NCBI GenBank assembly: GCA_031291645.1
Contig: JARLIQ010000034.1
Span: 30,552-94,551 of the forward strand
Source: Caulobacteraceae bacterium
GTDB lineage: Bacteria; Pseudomonadota; Alphaproteobacteria; Caulobacterales; Caulobacteraceae
DNA length: 64,000 nt
Direction of reading: 5' to 3'
The notes under the pieces: generated by a model
What the model was told of the DNA's origin: nothing
The model's database searches: none
Seen by the model: the letters and a program-made list of their open reading frames with translations, nothing else
Program-made: the position numbers and the translations under genes
Shown here: positions 17,185 through 25,804 of the stretch, piece by piece
Numbering within the stretch: position 1 is the first letter of the stretch
How the letters are laid out: every line of letters starts with the position of its first letter

Positions 17185-18062
17185 CGCCCGTGCGCCTGGG
17201 CCAGCCGCGGATAGACGGTGACCGTGGCCGTGCGGCCGGCGAGCAGCCGCACATCGGCCGGCACGCGGTCGAGGGCGATGCGCACCGGCACCCGCTGGGC
17301 CAGCCGCACCCAGCTGAAGGTCGGATTGACATTGGGCAGAAGGTTCGCGCTCGCCGCGCGCTCGCGGTCCTCGATGCCGGGCGCCAGGCTCTCGACATGG
17401 CCCCAGAGCGTCTTCGGATCGCCCATCAACCGCACGGAGACCGGATCGCCGACATGGATACGCGGCAGCTTGGTCTCCTCGAAATAGCCGTCGACATGCA
17501 ACGAGGCGGTGGCGACGATCCCGAGCACGGGATGGCCGGCCGAGGCGTAGTCGCCGGGCTCCAGCGCCACATTGGCGGCGACGCCGTCCACCGGGGCGAC
17601 GACCACGGTGCGCTCGAGGTTCAGCCGGGCGGTGTCGCGGTTGGCCTGCGCCTCGGACAGGGCGGCGGCGAGCTGAGCGACGCGGGCGGCGCCCTGCTCG
17701 GTGGCCTCGGCCGAGACGAGGTCGCCCAGGCCGCGGTTGCGCCGGTCCTCGCGGCGGGCCTGGTCGAGCGCGACGCGCTGGGTCTGCACGGCCGCCTCGG
17801 CCTGGGCCAGGGCCAGCTCGAACCGTGGCCGGTCGAGGACGAACAACGGCTGGCCGCGCTTGACCACCTGGTTGTCGCGCACCTGGACGGCGGTCACGAG
17901 GCCGGTGACGTCGGGGGCCACCTCGACCACATCGGCCCGCACCCGGCCGTCGCGGGTCCAGGGCTCGATCTGGTAGCGGCGCCAGAGCCAGGTGGCGACG
18001 AAGGCGGCGACGACGACGACGGCCAGGGTGACGAGCACCCGCAGGGCGTAGGGAACGTTCAT
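17181..18062 (-). CDS. AaeA-like membrane-fusion (HlyD-family) protein
   Basis: A 293-residue periplasmic adaptor with one N-terminal membrane helix (LRVLVTLAVVVVAAFVATWLW), then lipoyl-like and barrel strands (RADVVEVAPDVTGLVTAVQV, DNQVVKRGQPLFVLD) flanking a short coiled coil (about residues 80-150). The sequence WTRDGRVRADVVEVAPDVTG is characteristic of the AaeA/EmrA group that partners FUSC-type pumps. Both ends overlap neighbours by four bases (ATGA), showing tight translational coupling with AaeX upstream and NodT downstream. The likely cargo is aromatic carboxylic acids, inferred from the AaeAB family. Confidence 0.88.
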   Translation of the reverse strand: MNVPYALRVLVTLAVVVVAAFVATWLWRRYQIEPWTRDGRVRADVVEVAPDVTGLVTAVQVRDNQVVKRGQPLFVLDRPRFELALAQAEAAVQTQRVALDQARREDRRNRGLGDLVSAEATEQGAARVAQLAAALSEAQANRDTARLNLERTVVVAPVDGVAANVALEPGDYASAGHPVLGIVATASLHVDGYFEETKLPRIHVGDPVSVRLMGDPKTLWGHVESLAPGIEDRERAASANLLPNVNPTFSWVRLAQRVPVRIALDRVPADVRLLAGRTATVTVYPRLAQAHGR

Positions 18063-18283
18063 GGATGTGGGAAGACGCTCGGGAACTTTGTCGAGAGGGC
18101 GGTGACTGCGCCCAGGAGGATGACCATCAAGCTAAGGTCGAACAGACCCCGGTGCCAGACGAAGCGGTAGACGCCGAGCCGCGAAAGGACCCAGCGCAGC
18201 GGCAGGCTGAGCGCGAGGGTCGCGACCGACCAGACGAGCAGTGTCGGGGTGAACACCCCGCCGATGTCGACCTCGCCGATCAC
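18059..18283 (-). CDS. DUF1656 / AaeX-like small membrane protein
   Basis: A 74-residue inner-membrane protein with two hydrophobic helices (TPTLLVWSVATLALSLPLRWVL and FDLSLMVILLGAVTALS) separated by SRLGVYRFVWHRGL. This is the DUF1656 pattern found between AaeA- and AaeB-like genes. The GTG start at 18283 overlaps the FUSC stop (GTGA), and its own stop overlaps the AaeA start (ATGA). The exact role in the pump is not known. Confidence 0.85.
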   Translation of the reverse strand: MIGEVDIGGVFTPTLLVWSVATLALSLPLRWVLSRLGVYRFVWHRGLFDLSLMVILLGAVTALSTKFPSVFPHP

Positions 18284-20349
18284 GCCGCGGCCTCGGACGA
18301 GAAGCCGGCGGCCGCAGGGAACAGGGTGCGGCGCAGGCCGGCCAAAGCCACCAGGCCCTGTTGGCGGGCCGGGCCCAGCGGGGCGCGTTCGATCTCGCGC
18401 ATCGCCGCGTCGATGGAGGCCAGCACCGACCCGTCCGAGGGCCCCGGCCGCCCGGACGCCCTCAGCGCATAGAGCCGGGCGATGGCCCCGAGCGCCGCGT
18501 CGGCCGCCGCTCCAGAGGCCGGCGCCAGCGTCCGCCGGACGGTCTTCAGGTCGATGACGTTCAGGCCGACCCGCAGGTCGACCAGGGCGTTGGCCGCCTG
18601 CAATTCCTCGTCGGGCTCGGCGGACGCCAGTCGCGGGGTCAACAGGCCCAGCCGGTCGAGCATGGCGCTGGTCCAGCGCTCGCGGCTGGTCTCGCGGCGG
18701 GCGGCGGCCACCTCGGCGATGTCGCGCCAGCCGCTGCGCAGCAGCCTGCGCGCGCTCCAGCCGGCGCTGATCGTGCGGAACAGCTGGGTCGAGGACAGGG
18801 CCGCGCCAATGCCGGCGATCTGGGCCAGGTTGCTGTTCAGGAAGGCGGGAAAGTCGGCGGTGAACACCTCCTGCAGGCTGAGCGCGCCGGCGACGCCGAG
18901 GATCAGCGGCATGGCGCGGCCCATCTGGCGCGGATCGGCCTGGAAATAGCCCATCACCAGGAAGGCCGGCGCCAGCGCGGTCACCAGCAGCGGAAAGCCG
19001 TCGATCGCCGGCAGGATGGCGAACAGATAGAGGGCGGCGATGGGCATGGAGACGATGGTCCACCCCATGAAGCCGACCAGCGCCGGGGCCGGATCGTCCT
19101 GGGTGGCGTAGAAGGACGAGAAGACCGTGGCCATCATCGCCGCGACCGCGCCCTCCGGCCAGGCGGTGAATATCCAGAAGGCGCAGCAGGCCAGGACGGC
19201 CATGACCAGGGCGAGGGCCGAGAGGGCGGCCAGGCCGTGGTCGCGGTGCAGCGGCCGCACGGCGCGGGCGCGCACCACCGCGTCGAGGTGCTCGACAGAC
19301 CGCTCGCCGGGGTCGGCGACGAAGGCGGAGAGCTCGCGGCTCTCCTGCAGCGCCTCGATCAGCTGCGACAGCCGTGTGGTGGCGCTGAGCGTCAGCAGCG
19401 TCGGCCAGTCGGCGGGCGCCTCGGGTCCCAGAGGCGGGGTCAGCGTCTCGCATCGGGCCATCAGGTCCAGCGCGGCCTGGCGGGGCGCGTCGGGGTCCGA
19501 GGCCCAGGCGGCGGTGTCGACCGCCAGCTCGAGTAGAGCCGGGGGCAAGCCGCCGGCTTCACGCAGGCCGTCGAGCCGATCCTCGACCCCCGACAGCAAC
19601 GGCAGGAGGATCGAGAGCCGATCCTGCAGCGCGCGGACGGCGCGGGCGCGGGGACGAAGATTGGAGGTGTCGAACGGCAGATGGGTCGAGAGCACCTGCA
19701 GCTCGGTCACGTCCGAGGCCAGCCGCCGGCGCTCGCGCTCCTCGGACGGGCCGTGCCGGCCGAGCAGGGCTCCGGCGATCCAGCGCTGGGCGTCGGCCAT
19801 GTAGACCGCGATCTTGCCGTTCAGGGCGACGGTCACGTCGCGCGGGAAAAAGACCGTGTGGACCAGGGAGGCGCAGCCGATGCCGAGGGTGATCTCCTCG
19901 ACCCGGGCGATGGCGGTCTCGAACACCGCCCCCGGCGCCGTGACGCTCGGAAAGCCGATGATAGCGCAGGTGTAGCCCGCGAGCATGAAGACATAGGCCC
20001 GCGGCGTACGGTCGAGCAGGGAGATATAGAGGCAGCCGCCCGCCCAGGCGGCCATGGCCAGCGACAGCGCGAACGGCGAATTGATGAAGGTGGGCACCAG
20101 GACCACCGCCGCGCTCGCCCCCAGCACCGTGCCCAGCACCCGGAACAGGGCCTTGGACCGCAGGGCGCCGGTCAGCGGCTGGGCGGTGATGTAGACGGTC
20201 AGCATCGCCCAATAGGGCCGCGGCAAGCCCATGGCGAAGCCGATGTACAGCGCCAGCATGGCTGCGACGAAGCTGTTGAGCGAAAAAAGGGCGTATGCCG
20301 GCTGCAGGCTCGGCGGTTTCCATCGCGCCCCGGCCACCGCGCCGGTCAT
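18280..20349 (-). CDS. FUSC-family (AaeB-like) inner-membrane efflux pump
   Basis: A 689-residue transporter of the fusaric-acid-resistance family. The N-terminal half has about five helices beginning AYALFSLNSFVAAMLALYIGF followed by the hallmark PRPYWAMLTVYITAQP. A cytoplasmic region of about 200 residues follows, then a second helical block (LAALSALALVMAVLACCAFWIF onward) and a C-terminal soluble domain. AaeB-type pumps export hydroxylated aromatic acids. The ATG at 20349 has no strong ribosome-binding site. It starts 57 bp after the LysR gene, which probably controls it. Confidence 0.88.
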   Translation of the reverse strand: MTGAVAGARWKPPSLQPAYALFSLNSFVAAMLALYIGFAMGLPRPYWAMLTVYITAQPLTGALRSKALFRVLGTVLGASAAVVLVPTFINSPFALSLAMAAWAGGCLYISLLDRTPRAYVFMLAGYTCAIIGFPSVTAPGAVFETAIARVEEITLGIGCASLVHTVFFPRDVTVALNGKIAVYMADAQRWIAGALLGRHGPSEERERRRLASDVTELQVLSTHLPFDTSNLRPRARAVRALQDRLSILLPLLSGVEDRLDGLREAGGLPPALLELAVDTAAWASDPDAPRQAALDLMARCETLTPPLGPEAPADWPTLLTLSATTRLSQLIEALQESRELSAFVADPGERSVEHLDAVVRARAVRPLHRDHGLAALSALALVMAVLACCAFWIFTAWPEGAVAAMMATVFSSFYATQDDPAPALVGFMGWTIVSMPIAALYLFAILPAIDGFPLLVTALAPAFLVMGYFQADPRQMGRAMPLILGVAGALSLQEVFTADFPAFLNSNLAQIAGIGAALSSTQLFRTISAGWSARRLLRSGWRDIAEVAAARRETSRERWTSAMLDRLGLLTPRLASAEPDEELQAANALVDLRVGLNVIDLKTVRRTLAPASGAAADAALGAIARLYALRASGRPGPSDGSVLASIDAAMREIERAPLGPARQQGLVALAGLRRTLFPAAAGFSSEAAA

Positions 20350-20406
20350 CCTGCGCAGGCCCGCAGGCGGCCAGATCGCTCGATTCGGCGCCGACGCGGC
20401 GTCCGG

Positions 20407-21318
20407 CTAGGGCATGAGTTCTCCATCACCCCTGCTCATAGCCTCCACGATGAAGTCTATGAAGACACGTATACGCAACGGAAGGTGCGTCCTGGTCGCA
20501 TAGGCGACGTCGAGATTGATCTCGTCGCAGGCGAAGGGGCCCAGCAGTTCGACCAGCCGGCCGTCGGCCAGGTCCTGCTCGATGTCCCACAGCGCCTTAA
20601 GCCCAATGCCCTGGCCCATCAGCGTCCAGCCATGCAGCACCTCGGCGTTGTTGGTCGAGAGCTTGCCGCGCACCTGCACCTCGCGCCGCCGCCCGCCCTC
20701 CTGGAAGGTCCAGCGGTTGAAGACGTGCCGTCCGCGGACCAGGCTGATGCAGTCATGCTGCAAGAGATCCTCCGGCCGCTCCGGCCGGCCGCGGCGGGCG
20801 ATGTAGGCGGGCGAGGCGCATACGATGCGCCGGCTCGAGATGAGCCGGCGGGAAATGACGCTGCCGTCGGTGGGGACGTCCAACTGGAGGCCGACGTCGA
20901 GCTCGTCGCCGATCACATCGAGGCGGGAGTCGGCGAGCACCAGTTCGACGCCGATGGCCGGGTACTGTTCGACGAAACGGGCGACCAGGGGAGCGAAGCG
21001 GCGCCGGCCGATCTCCAGCGGCGCGCCGACGCGCAGGCGCCCGTGCGGGGTCTTCACCTTGGCGCTGACCTCCGCCTCGGCCTCGTCGAGGTCCTCCAGC
21101 AGGGCCACGCCGCGCTCGTAGAGCAGGCCCCCCTCCTCGGTCAGGGTGAACCGCCGCGAGCTGCGGTCGATCAGGCGGACGCCCAGCCGCCCCTCCATCG
21201 CCGCGAGCCGGCGGCTCATCGCCGGCAGGGAGCTGTTCAGCCGCCGCGCCGTCTCCGACAGGCTGCCGGCAGCCACCATGCGCACGAACAGGCGCAGGTC
21301 GCTGATCTCGTCCGCCAC
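20407..21318 (-). CDS. LysR-family transcriptional regulator (AaeR-like position)
   Basis: A 303-residue LysR regulator. The N-terminal winged helix (SLSETARRLNSSLPAMSRRLAAMEGRLGVRLIDR) is intact, and a periplasmic-binding-protein-like effector domain starts near residue 90. Translation starts at GTG 21318. The gene leads the exporter operon on its own strand and is divergent, across 130 bp, from the EmrAB-NodT operon, so one regulator could control both. Effectors of the AaeR group are aromatic acids. I could not identify a convincing T-N11-A box in the gap. Confidence 0.88.
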   Translation of the reverse strand: MADEISDLRLFVRMVAAGSLSETARRLNSSLPAMSRRLAAMEGRLGVRLIDRSSRRFTLTEEGGLLYERGVALLEDLDEAEAEVSAKVKTPHGRLRVGAPLEIGRRRFAPLVARFVEQYPAIGVELVLADSRLDVIGDELDVGLQLDVPTDGSVISRRLISSRRIVCASPAYIARRGRPERPEDLLQHDCISLVRGRHVFNRWTFQEGGRRREVQVRGKLSTNNAEVLHGWTLMGQGIGLKALWDIEQDLADGRLVELLGPFACDEINLDVAYATRTHLPLRIRVFIDFIVEAMSRGDGELMP

Positions 21319-21448
21319 GCCGACATCCTTCCGTTTTGCTGAAGGTTACAGTCCAGTTTTTCGCTCTACCACCCCCAGGGCGCGCAACCCACATCCGCGA
21401 CCATCCACGGATGGGCACAGGCGATGTGCGAGTTGAACGGGTGCAGAC

Positions 21449-22582
21449 ATGACCACCGCTGAGGCAGCGGAACGGGCGACCGCCGGGACCGCCAGCAAGG
21501 ACCGCGCGCAGGACGGCGAACGTCCGGCGCGGGCCAGGACGCGGGCGCTGGCGACCCGCATCGGCGTCGGGGTCGTCATCGTGGCGGTGCTGGCCGCGGC
21601 CGCGACCGGCGGGGCTCGGTACTGGGCCAGCGGCCGCTTCGTCCAGAACACCGACGACGCCTATGTGAAGGCCGATTCCACCGCCGTCGCGCCCAAGATC
21701 TCCGGCTACATCGCCACCCTGCTGGTGAACGACAACCAGGCGGTCAAGGCCGGCCAGCCGCTGGCGCTGATCGACGATCGCGACATGCGCGCCGCCCTGG
21801 ACGAGGCCAACGCCAACGTGGCGGCCGCCGCGGCCTCGGTCGCCAACCTGGACGCCCAGATCGCCGCCCAGGGCTCGATGATCCAGCAGGCCGACGCCAG
21901 CGTCGCCGCGGCCCGCGCCGCGCTCGGCCTGTCCCAGCGCAACGACGCGCGCCGCCAGAAGATGGCCCAGGTCGGCTATGGCACCGAGGAGCAGGCGGAC
22001 GACGCCTCCACCGACGTGCAGGAGAAATCGGCCGGCCTCTCGCGCCTGGTCGCCGCGGCCGCGACCGCCCGCCAGCAGGTGGCCATCCTCAAGACCCAGC
22101 ACGACCTGGCCCAGGCCCAGCTCGGCCGCGCCCAGGCCGCCCTTCATCAGGCGCAGCTGAACGTCAGCTATGCGACCATCGTCGCCCCGATCGACGGGAC
22201 CGTCGGCGCGCGGACGGTGCGCGTCGGCCAATACGTCCAGGCCGGGACCCAGCTGATGGCCCTGGTGCCGCTGCAGCGGGTCTATGTGGTCGCGAACTTC
22301 AAGGAGACCCAGCTGACCCACGTCCAGCCGGGCCAGCCGGCGCGGATCAAGGTCGACACCTTCCCCGGTGACGACGTCATCGGCCGGGTGGACAGCCTTG
22401 CGCCCGCCAGCGGCATGGAGTTCGCCCTGCTGCCGCCCGATAACGCCACCGGCAACTTCACCAAGATCGTCCAGCGCATCCCGGTGAAGATCGTCTTTTC
22501 GCCGAAGGACGGCCTGTCCGGCCGCCTGCGTCCCGGCATGTCGGTCGACGTCGCGATCGACACCAAGGGCGCGCGGCCGTGA
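21449..22582 (+). CDS. EmrA-type membrane-fusion protein
   Basis: A 377-residue HlyD-family adaptor. One N-terminal helix (IGVGVVIVAVLAAAATGGARYW) is followed by the EmrA signature NTDDAYVKADSTAVAPKISG, a long alanine/glutamine-rich coiled coil (about 100-220) and the barrel domain (VSYATIVAPIDGTVGARTVRVG). It links the DHA2 pump at 22579 to the outer-membrane factor. It is divergent from the LysR regulator and overlaps the pump gene by four bases (GTGA). Confidence 0.92.
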   Translation: MTTAEAAERATAGTASKDRAQDGERPARARTRALATRIGVGVVIVAVLAAAATGGARYWASGRFVQNTDDAYVKADSTAVAPKISGYIATLLVNDNQAVKAGQPLALIDDRDMRAALDEANANVAAAAASVANLDAQIAAQGSMIQQADASVAAARAALGLSQRNDARRQKMAQVGYGTEEQADDASTDVQEKSAGLSRLVAAAATARQQVAILKTQHDLAQAQLGRAQAALHQAQLNVSYATIVAPIDGTVGARTVRVGQYVQAGTQLMALVPLQRVYVVANFKETQLTHVQPGQPARIKVDTFPGDDVIGRVDSLAPASGMEFALLPPDNATGNFTKIVQRIPVKIVFSPKDGLSGRLRPGMSVDVAIDTKGARP

Positions 22583-24195
22583 GCCTCGCCAACCCCGCCC
22601 TGGCCTCCAGCCCGGCCGTCGCGCCGCGCCCCGCGGCGCCGGCCGAGGACGCCGTGTCGGTCAAGACCTGGGTGGCGGTGGTCGGGGCGGCGCTAGGGGC
22701 CTTCCTGGCGATCCTGAACATCCAGATCGTCAGTTCCTCGCTGTCCGACATCCAGGGCGCGATCGGCGCCGGGGTGGACGAGGGCGGCTGGATCACCACC
22801 GCCTACCTCGTGGCCGAGATCATCGTCATCCCGATCAGCGGCTGGCTGGCGCGGGTGTTCTCGATGCGCACCTACCTTTTGACCAACACCGTGCTGTTCC
22901 TGGTGATGAGCGTCGCCTGCGCCTTCACCACCAACCTCAGCCAGATGATCGTCGTGCGCGCCCTGCAGGGCTTCGCCGGCGGGGTGCTGATCCCCCTGGC
23001 CTTCTCGATCATCATGACCCGCCTGCCGCCGTCCAAGCACGCGATCGGGCTCTCGATCTATTCGATCTCGGCGATCTTCGCCCCGTCGATCGGACCCGTG
23101 ATCGGCGGCTGGTGCAACGAGACCTTCGGCTGGCAGTCGATCTTCCTCGTCAACCTGCTGCCCGGCGCGGTGATGTTCGCCATGCTGTGGTTCTCGCTCG
23201 ACCCCGAACCGCGCCAGTTCGACCTGCTCAAGCGCGGCGACTGGCTGGGCATCGCGACCATCGCCATCGGCCTGGGCGCGCTCGAGACGGTGCTGGAGGA
23301 AGGCGAGAAGGACGACTGGTTCGGCTCGGCCTTCATCGTCCGCCTGACCGTCGTCGCGGCCGTCTCGCTGGCCGCCTTCACCGTCGTCCAGCTGGTGCGC
23401 AAGGCCCCGCTGCTGCACCTGCGCCTGCTGGCGCGGCGCAACTTCGGCCTGAGCACCATCGCCAACTTCTTCTTCGGCTTCTCGATGTACGGCTGGATCT
23501 ACATCGTGCCGCTCTATCTGGCGCGCATCCAGGGCTACAACGCCGAGCAGATCGGCACGGTGCTGATCTGGATTGGCTTGCCCCAGCTAGTCATCCTGCC
23601 GCTGCTGCCCAAGATCATGCAGTACGTCGATCCGCGCCGCCTGGTCGTCGCGGGCTACGCCCTGTTCATCGCGGGCAGCCTGCTGGCCACCAACCTGTCA
23701 GGCGACTTCTCCGGGCCGCAGTTCATCTGGTCCAGCCTGGTGCGCGCCCTGGCCCAGTCGATGGTGATGACGCCGCTATCGGCCATCGCCGTGGCCGGCA
23801 TCGAGCGCAAGCACGCCGGCTCCGCCTCGGCCCTGTTCAACATGATCCGCAACCTGGGCGGCGCCATCGGCATCGCGGTGCTGCAGACGGTGATGACCGC
23901 GCGCGAGCACTTCCATTCCGACGTCCTGACCGCCCAGGTCTCGCTGCTGGGGCCGGCGACGCGGGCGCGGCTGGCGGGGCTGACGCACATGTTCATGGTC
24001 CGCGGCGTCAGCGACCCGGACCTGGCGCGCCACAAGGCCATCGTCGCGGCCGGACAGGCCGTGCGCCGCCAGGCCTCGATCATGGCCTACAGCGACACCA
24101 TCATCCTGCAGAGCGCCCTTCTGGGCCTGGCCCTGCTGGCCGTCCTGTTCCTCAAGCGCTCGAACGCCAGCTCGGGCGGCGGCGAGGCGCACTGA
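22579..24195 (+). CDS. EmrB-type DHA2 drug:H+ antiporter
   Basis: A 538-residue, 14-helix MFS pump of the DHA2 family. VKTWVAVVGAALGAFLAILNIQIVSSSL begins helix 1, where the D1 motif normally has LD and this family has LN. The family-typical GWITTAYLVAEIIVIPISGWL and motif C (SISAIFAPSIGPVIGGW) follow. The start is GTG at 22579, translationally coupled to EmrA. With EmrA and the NodT gene that begins one base after its stop it forms a complete tripartite drug or aromatic-acid exporter. Confidence 0.92.
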   Translation: MSLANPALASSPAVAPRPAAPAEDAVSVKTWVAVVGAALGAFLAILNIQIVSSSLSDIQGAIGAGVDEGGWITTAYLVAEIIVIPISGWLARVFSMRTYLLTNTVLFLVMSVACAFTTNLSQMIVVRALQGFAGGVLIPLAFSIIMTRLPPSKHAIGLSIYSISAIFAPSIGPVIGGWCNETFGWQSIFLVNLLPGAVMFAMLWFSLDPEPRQFDLLKRGDWLGIATIAIGLGALETVLEEGEKDDWFGSAFIVRLTVVAAVSLAAFTVVQLVRKAPLLHLRLLARRNFGLSTIANFFFGFSMYGWIYIVPLYLARIQGYNAEQIGTVLIWIGLPQLVILPLLPKIMQYVDPRRLVVAGYALFIAGSLLATNLSGDFSGPQFIWSSLVRALAQSMVMTPLSAIAVAGIERKHAGSASALFNMIRNLGGAIGIAVLQTVMTAREHFHSDVLTAQVSLLGPATRARLAGLTHMFMVRGVSDPDLARHKAIVAAGQAVRRQASIMAYSDTIILQSALLGLALLAVLFLKRSNASSGGGEAH

Positions 24196-24196
24196 G

Positions 24197-25705
24197 ATGG
24201 CCGCCCCAGAGACGATCCCGGACACCCATGCCATGAAACGGCCCGATCCTCGCCGCGCGGCGGCTGCGCGCCCCACCCTTGCCCTCCTGGCCAGCGCCGC
24301 CCTCGCCGGCTGCGCGGTGGGACCGAACTTCACGCCCCCGGCCGCGCCGACGCAGCAGTCCTATACGGTCCAGCCGGCGACGGCCCTGCCGTCAGCCGGG
24401 CCCGGCGAGCCGCAGCAGCAGATCGCCGAGGGCGCCGACGTCCAGGCCGACTGGTGGACCCTGCTGGGCTCGCCCGAACTGGACCGGACCGTGGCCATGG
24501 CCCTGGCGAACAACCAGACCATCGCCGCGGCCCAGGCGAACCTGGCCGGCGCGGCCGACGAGGTCGCCATCGCGCGCGGCGGCCTCTATCCCCAGATCGA
24601 CGCGACCGCGAACCTGGCCCGCAACCAGTACGGCGCCTCGTTCCTGGGGCCGCAGGCCTTCACCTTCCCGCGGTTCTCGGCCTATTCCGCCGGCGCGGCC
24701 ATCAGTTACGACCCGGACGCCTTCGGCGGCGTGCATCGCTCGATCGAACTCGCCTCGGCGAACGCGGCGGCCCAGGGCGAGGCGCTGAACGCGGCCCGCC
24801 TCAGCATAGCCGGCGACACCGTGATCGAGGCCCTGCAGATCGCCTCGATCCGCGCCCAGATCGACGTGGTGCGGGAGGTCATCGCCTCGGACGAGAAGAC
24901 GCTCGATCTGGTGAAGACCGCGCGCGCGTCCGGCGTCGCCTCGGACATGGACGTCACCACCGCCCAGAGCCAGCTCGACCATGACCGCACCCTACTGCCG
25001 CCCCTGCGCCAGGACCTGAACGCGGCGCAGGACGCCCTGCCCATCCTGGTCGGCCAGGCGCCGGCGGACTGGGCCGCCCCCGACTTCGCGCTCGACCGGC
25101 TGAGCCTGCCCCGGGACCTGCCGCTGAGCGTGCCCTCGGCCCTGGTGCGCCAGCGGCCGGACATCCGTGCGGCCGAGGCGCGGCTGCATGCGGCCAGCGC
25201 CGCCGTCGGGGTTGCGACCGCCGACCTCTATCCCCGATTCACCCTCTCTGGGACCATCGCCGAACAGGGCCTGCTGACCGGCCCGGCCGGCGCGGCCTGG
25301 AGTCTGGTCGGCGGACTGACCGCCCCCGTCTTCCACGGCGGGGCGCTCAAGGCCGGCAAGCGCGCCGCCGAGGACGACTACCGGGCGGCCTACGCCCAGT
25401 ACCGGCAGACGGTGCTGCTCTCGTTCCAGCAGGTGGCCGACAGCCTGCACGCCCTGTCCAACAGCGCAGACGCGGTGCAGACCCAGGCGCAGGCCTTGGC
25501 CTCGGCCGACGCGGCGTTGCGGCTGACCCGGCTGGGCTACGGCGCCGGCAACGCAGGCATCATCCAGGTGCTCGACGCCCAGCGCCTGCGCCAACTGGCG
25601 GAACTGGGCCTGGTCCAGGCCCGCACCCAGCGCTATCTGGCGACGGTGCGCCTATACCTCGCCCTCGGCGGCGGCGCGGGCTGGCGCACGATCCTAGTCA
25701 GGTAA
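24197..25705 (+). CDS. NodT-family outer-membrane efflux lipoprotein (second)
   Basis: A 502-residue outer-membrane factor with a lipobox LAGC (C39 from the first ATG) and the family start CAVGPNFTPP. The two efflux repeats are intact, with RQRPDIRAAEARLHAASAAVGVATADLYP in the second. The ATG at 24197 overlaps the end of the pump gene region; the in-frame ATG at 24233 gives a more typical signal length (C27) but lacks a clear ribosome-binding site. It completes the EmrAB exporter. It is only distantly similar to the NodT gene at 15754, so the two systems were not a simple recent duplication. Confidence 0.9.
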   Translation: MAAPETIPDTHAMKRPDPRRAAAARPTLALLASAALAGCAVGPNFTPPAAPTQQSYTVQPATALPSAGPGEPQQQIAEGADVQADWWTLLGSPELDRTVAMALANNQTIAAAQANLAGAADEVAIARGGLYPQIDATANLARNQYGASFLGPQAFTFPRFSAYSAGAAISYDPDAFGGVHRSIELASANAAAQGEALNAARLSIAGDTVIEALQIASIRAQIDVVREVIASDEKTLDLVKTARASGVASDMDVTTAQSQLDHDRTLLPPLRQDLNAAQDALPILVGQAPADWAAPDFALDRLSLPRDLPLSVPSALVRQRPDIRAAEARLHAASAAVGVATADLYPRFTLSGTIAEQGLLTGPAGAAWSLVGGLTAPVFHGGALKAGKRAAEDDYRAAYAQYRQTVLLSFQQVADSLHALSNSADAVQTQAQALASADAALRLTRLGYGAGNAGIIQVLDAQRLRQLAELGLVQARTQRYLATVRLYLALGGGAGWRTILVR

Positions 25706-25804
25706 GGACGTTCCGGGGAGCCGCGTATCGAGCGAAGCCCCGCTCGCGGCGAGCGCCTGATCCAGAACCGGCCCGTCCGATTGTTCCGCGTACATGAGGT
25801 AGTG

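Noticed and set aside
21319..21448. LysR binding site (T-N11-A) in the divergent exporter promoter
   Set aside because: An ATCC-AC-GGAT inverted repeat is present near 21,410, but its geometry does not fit LysR sites and it lies close to the start codon of the adaptor gene.
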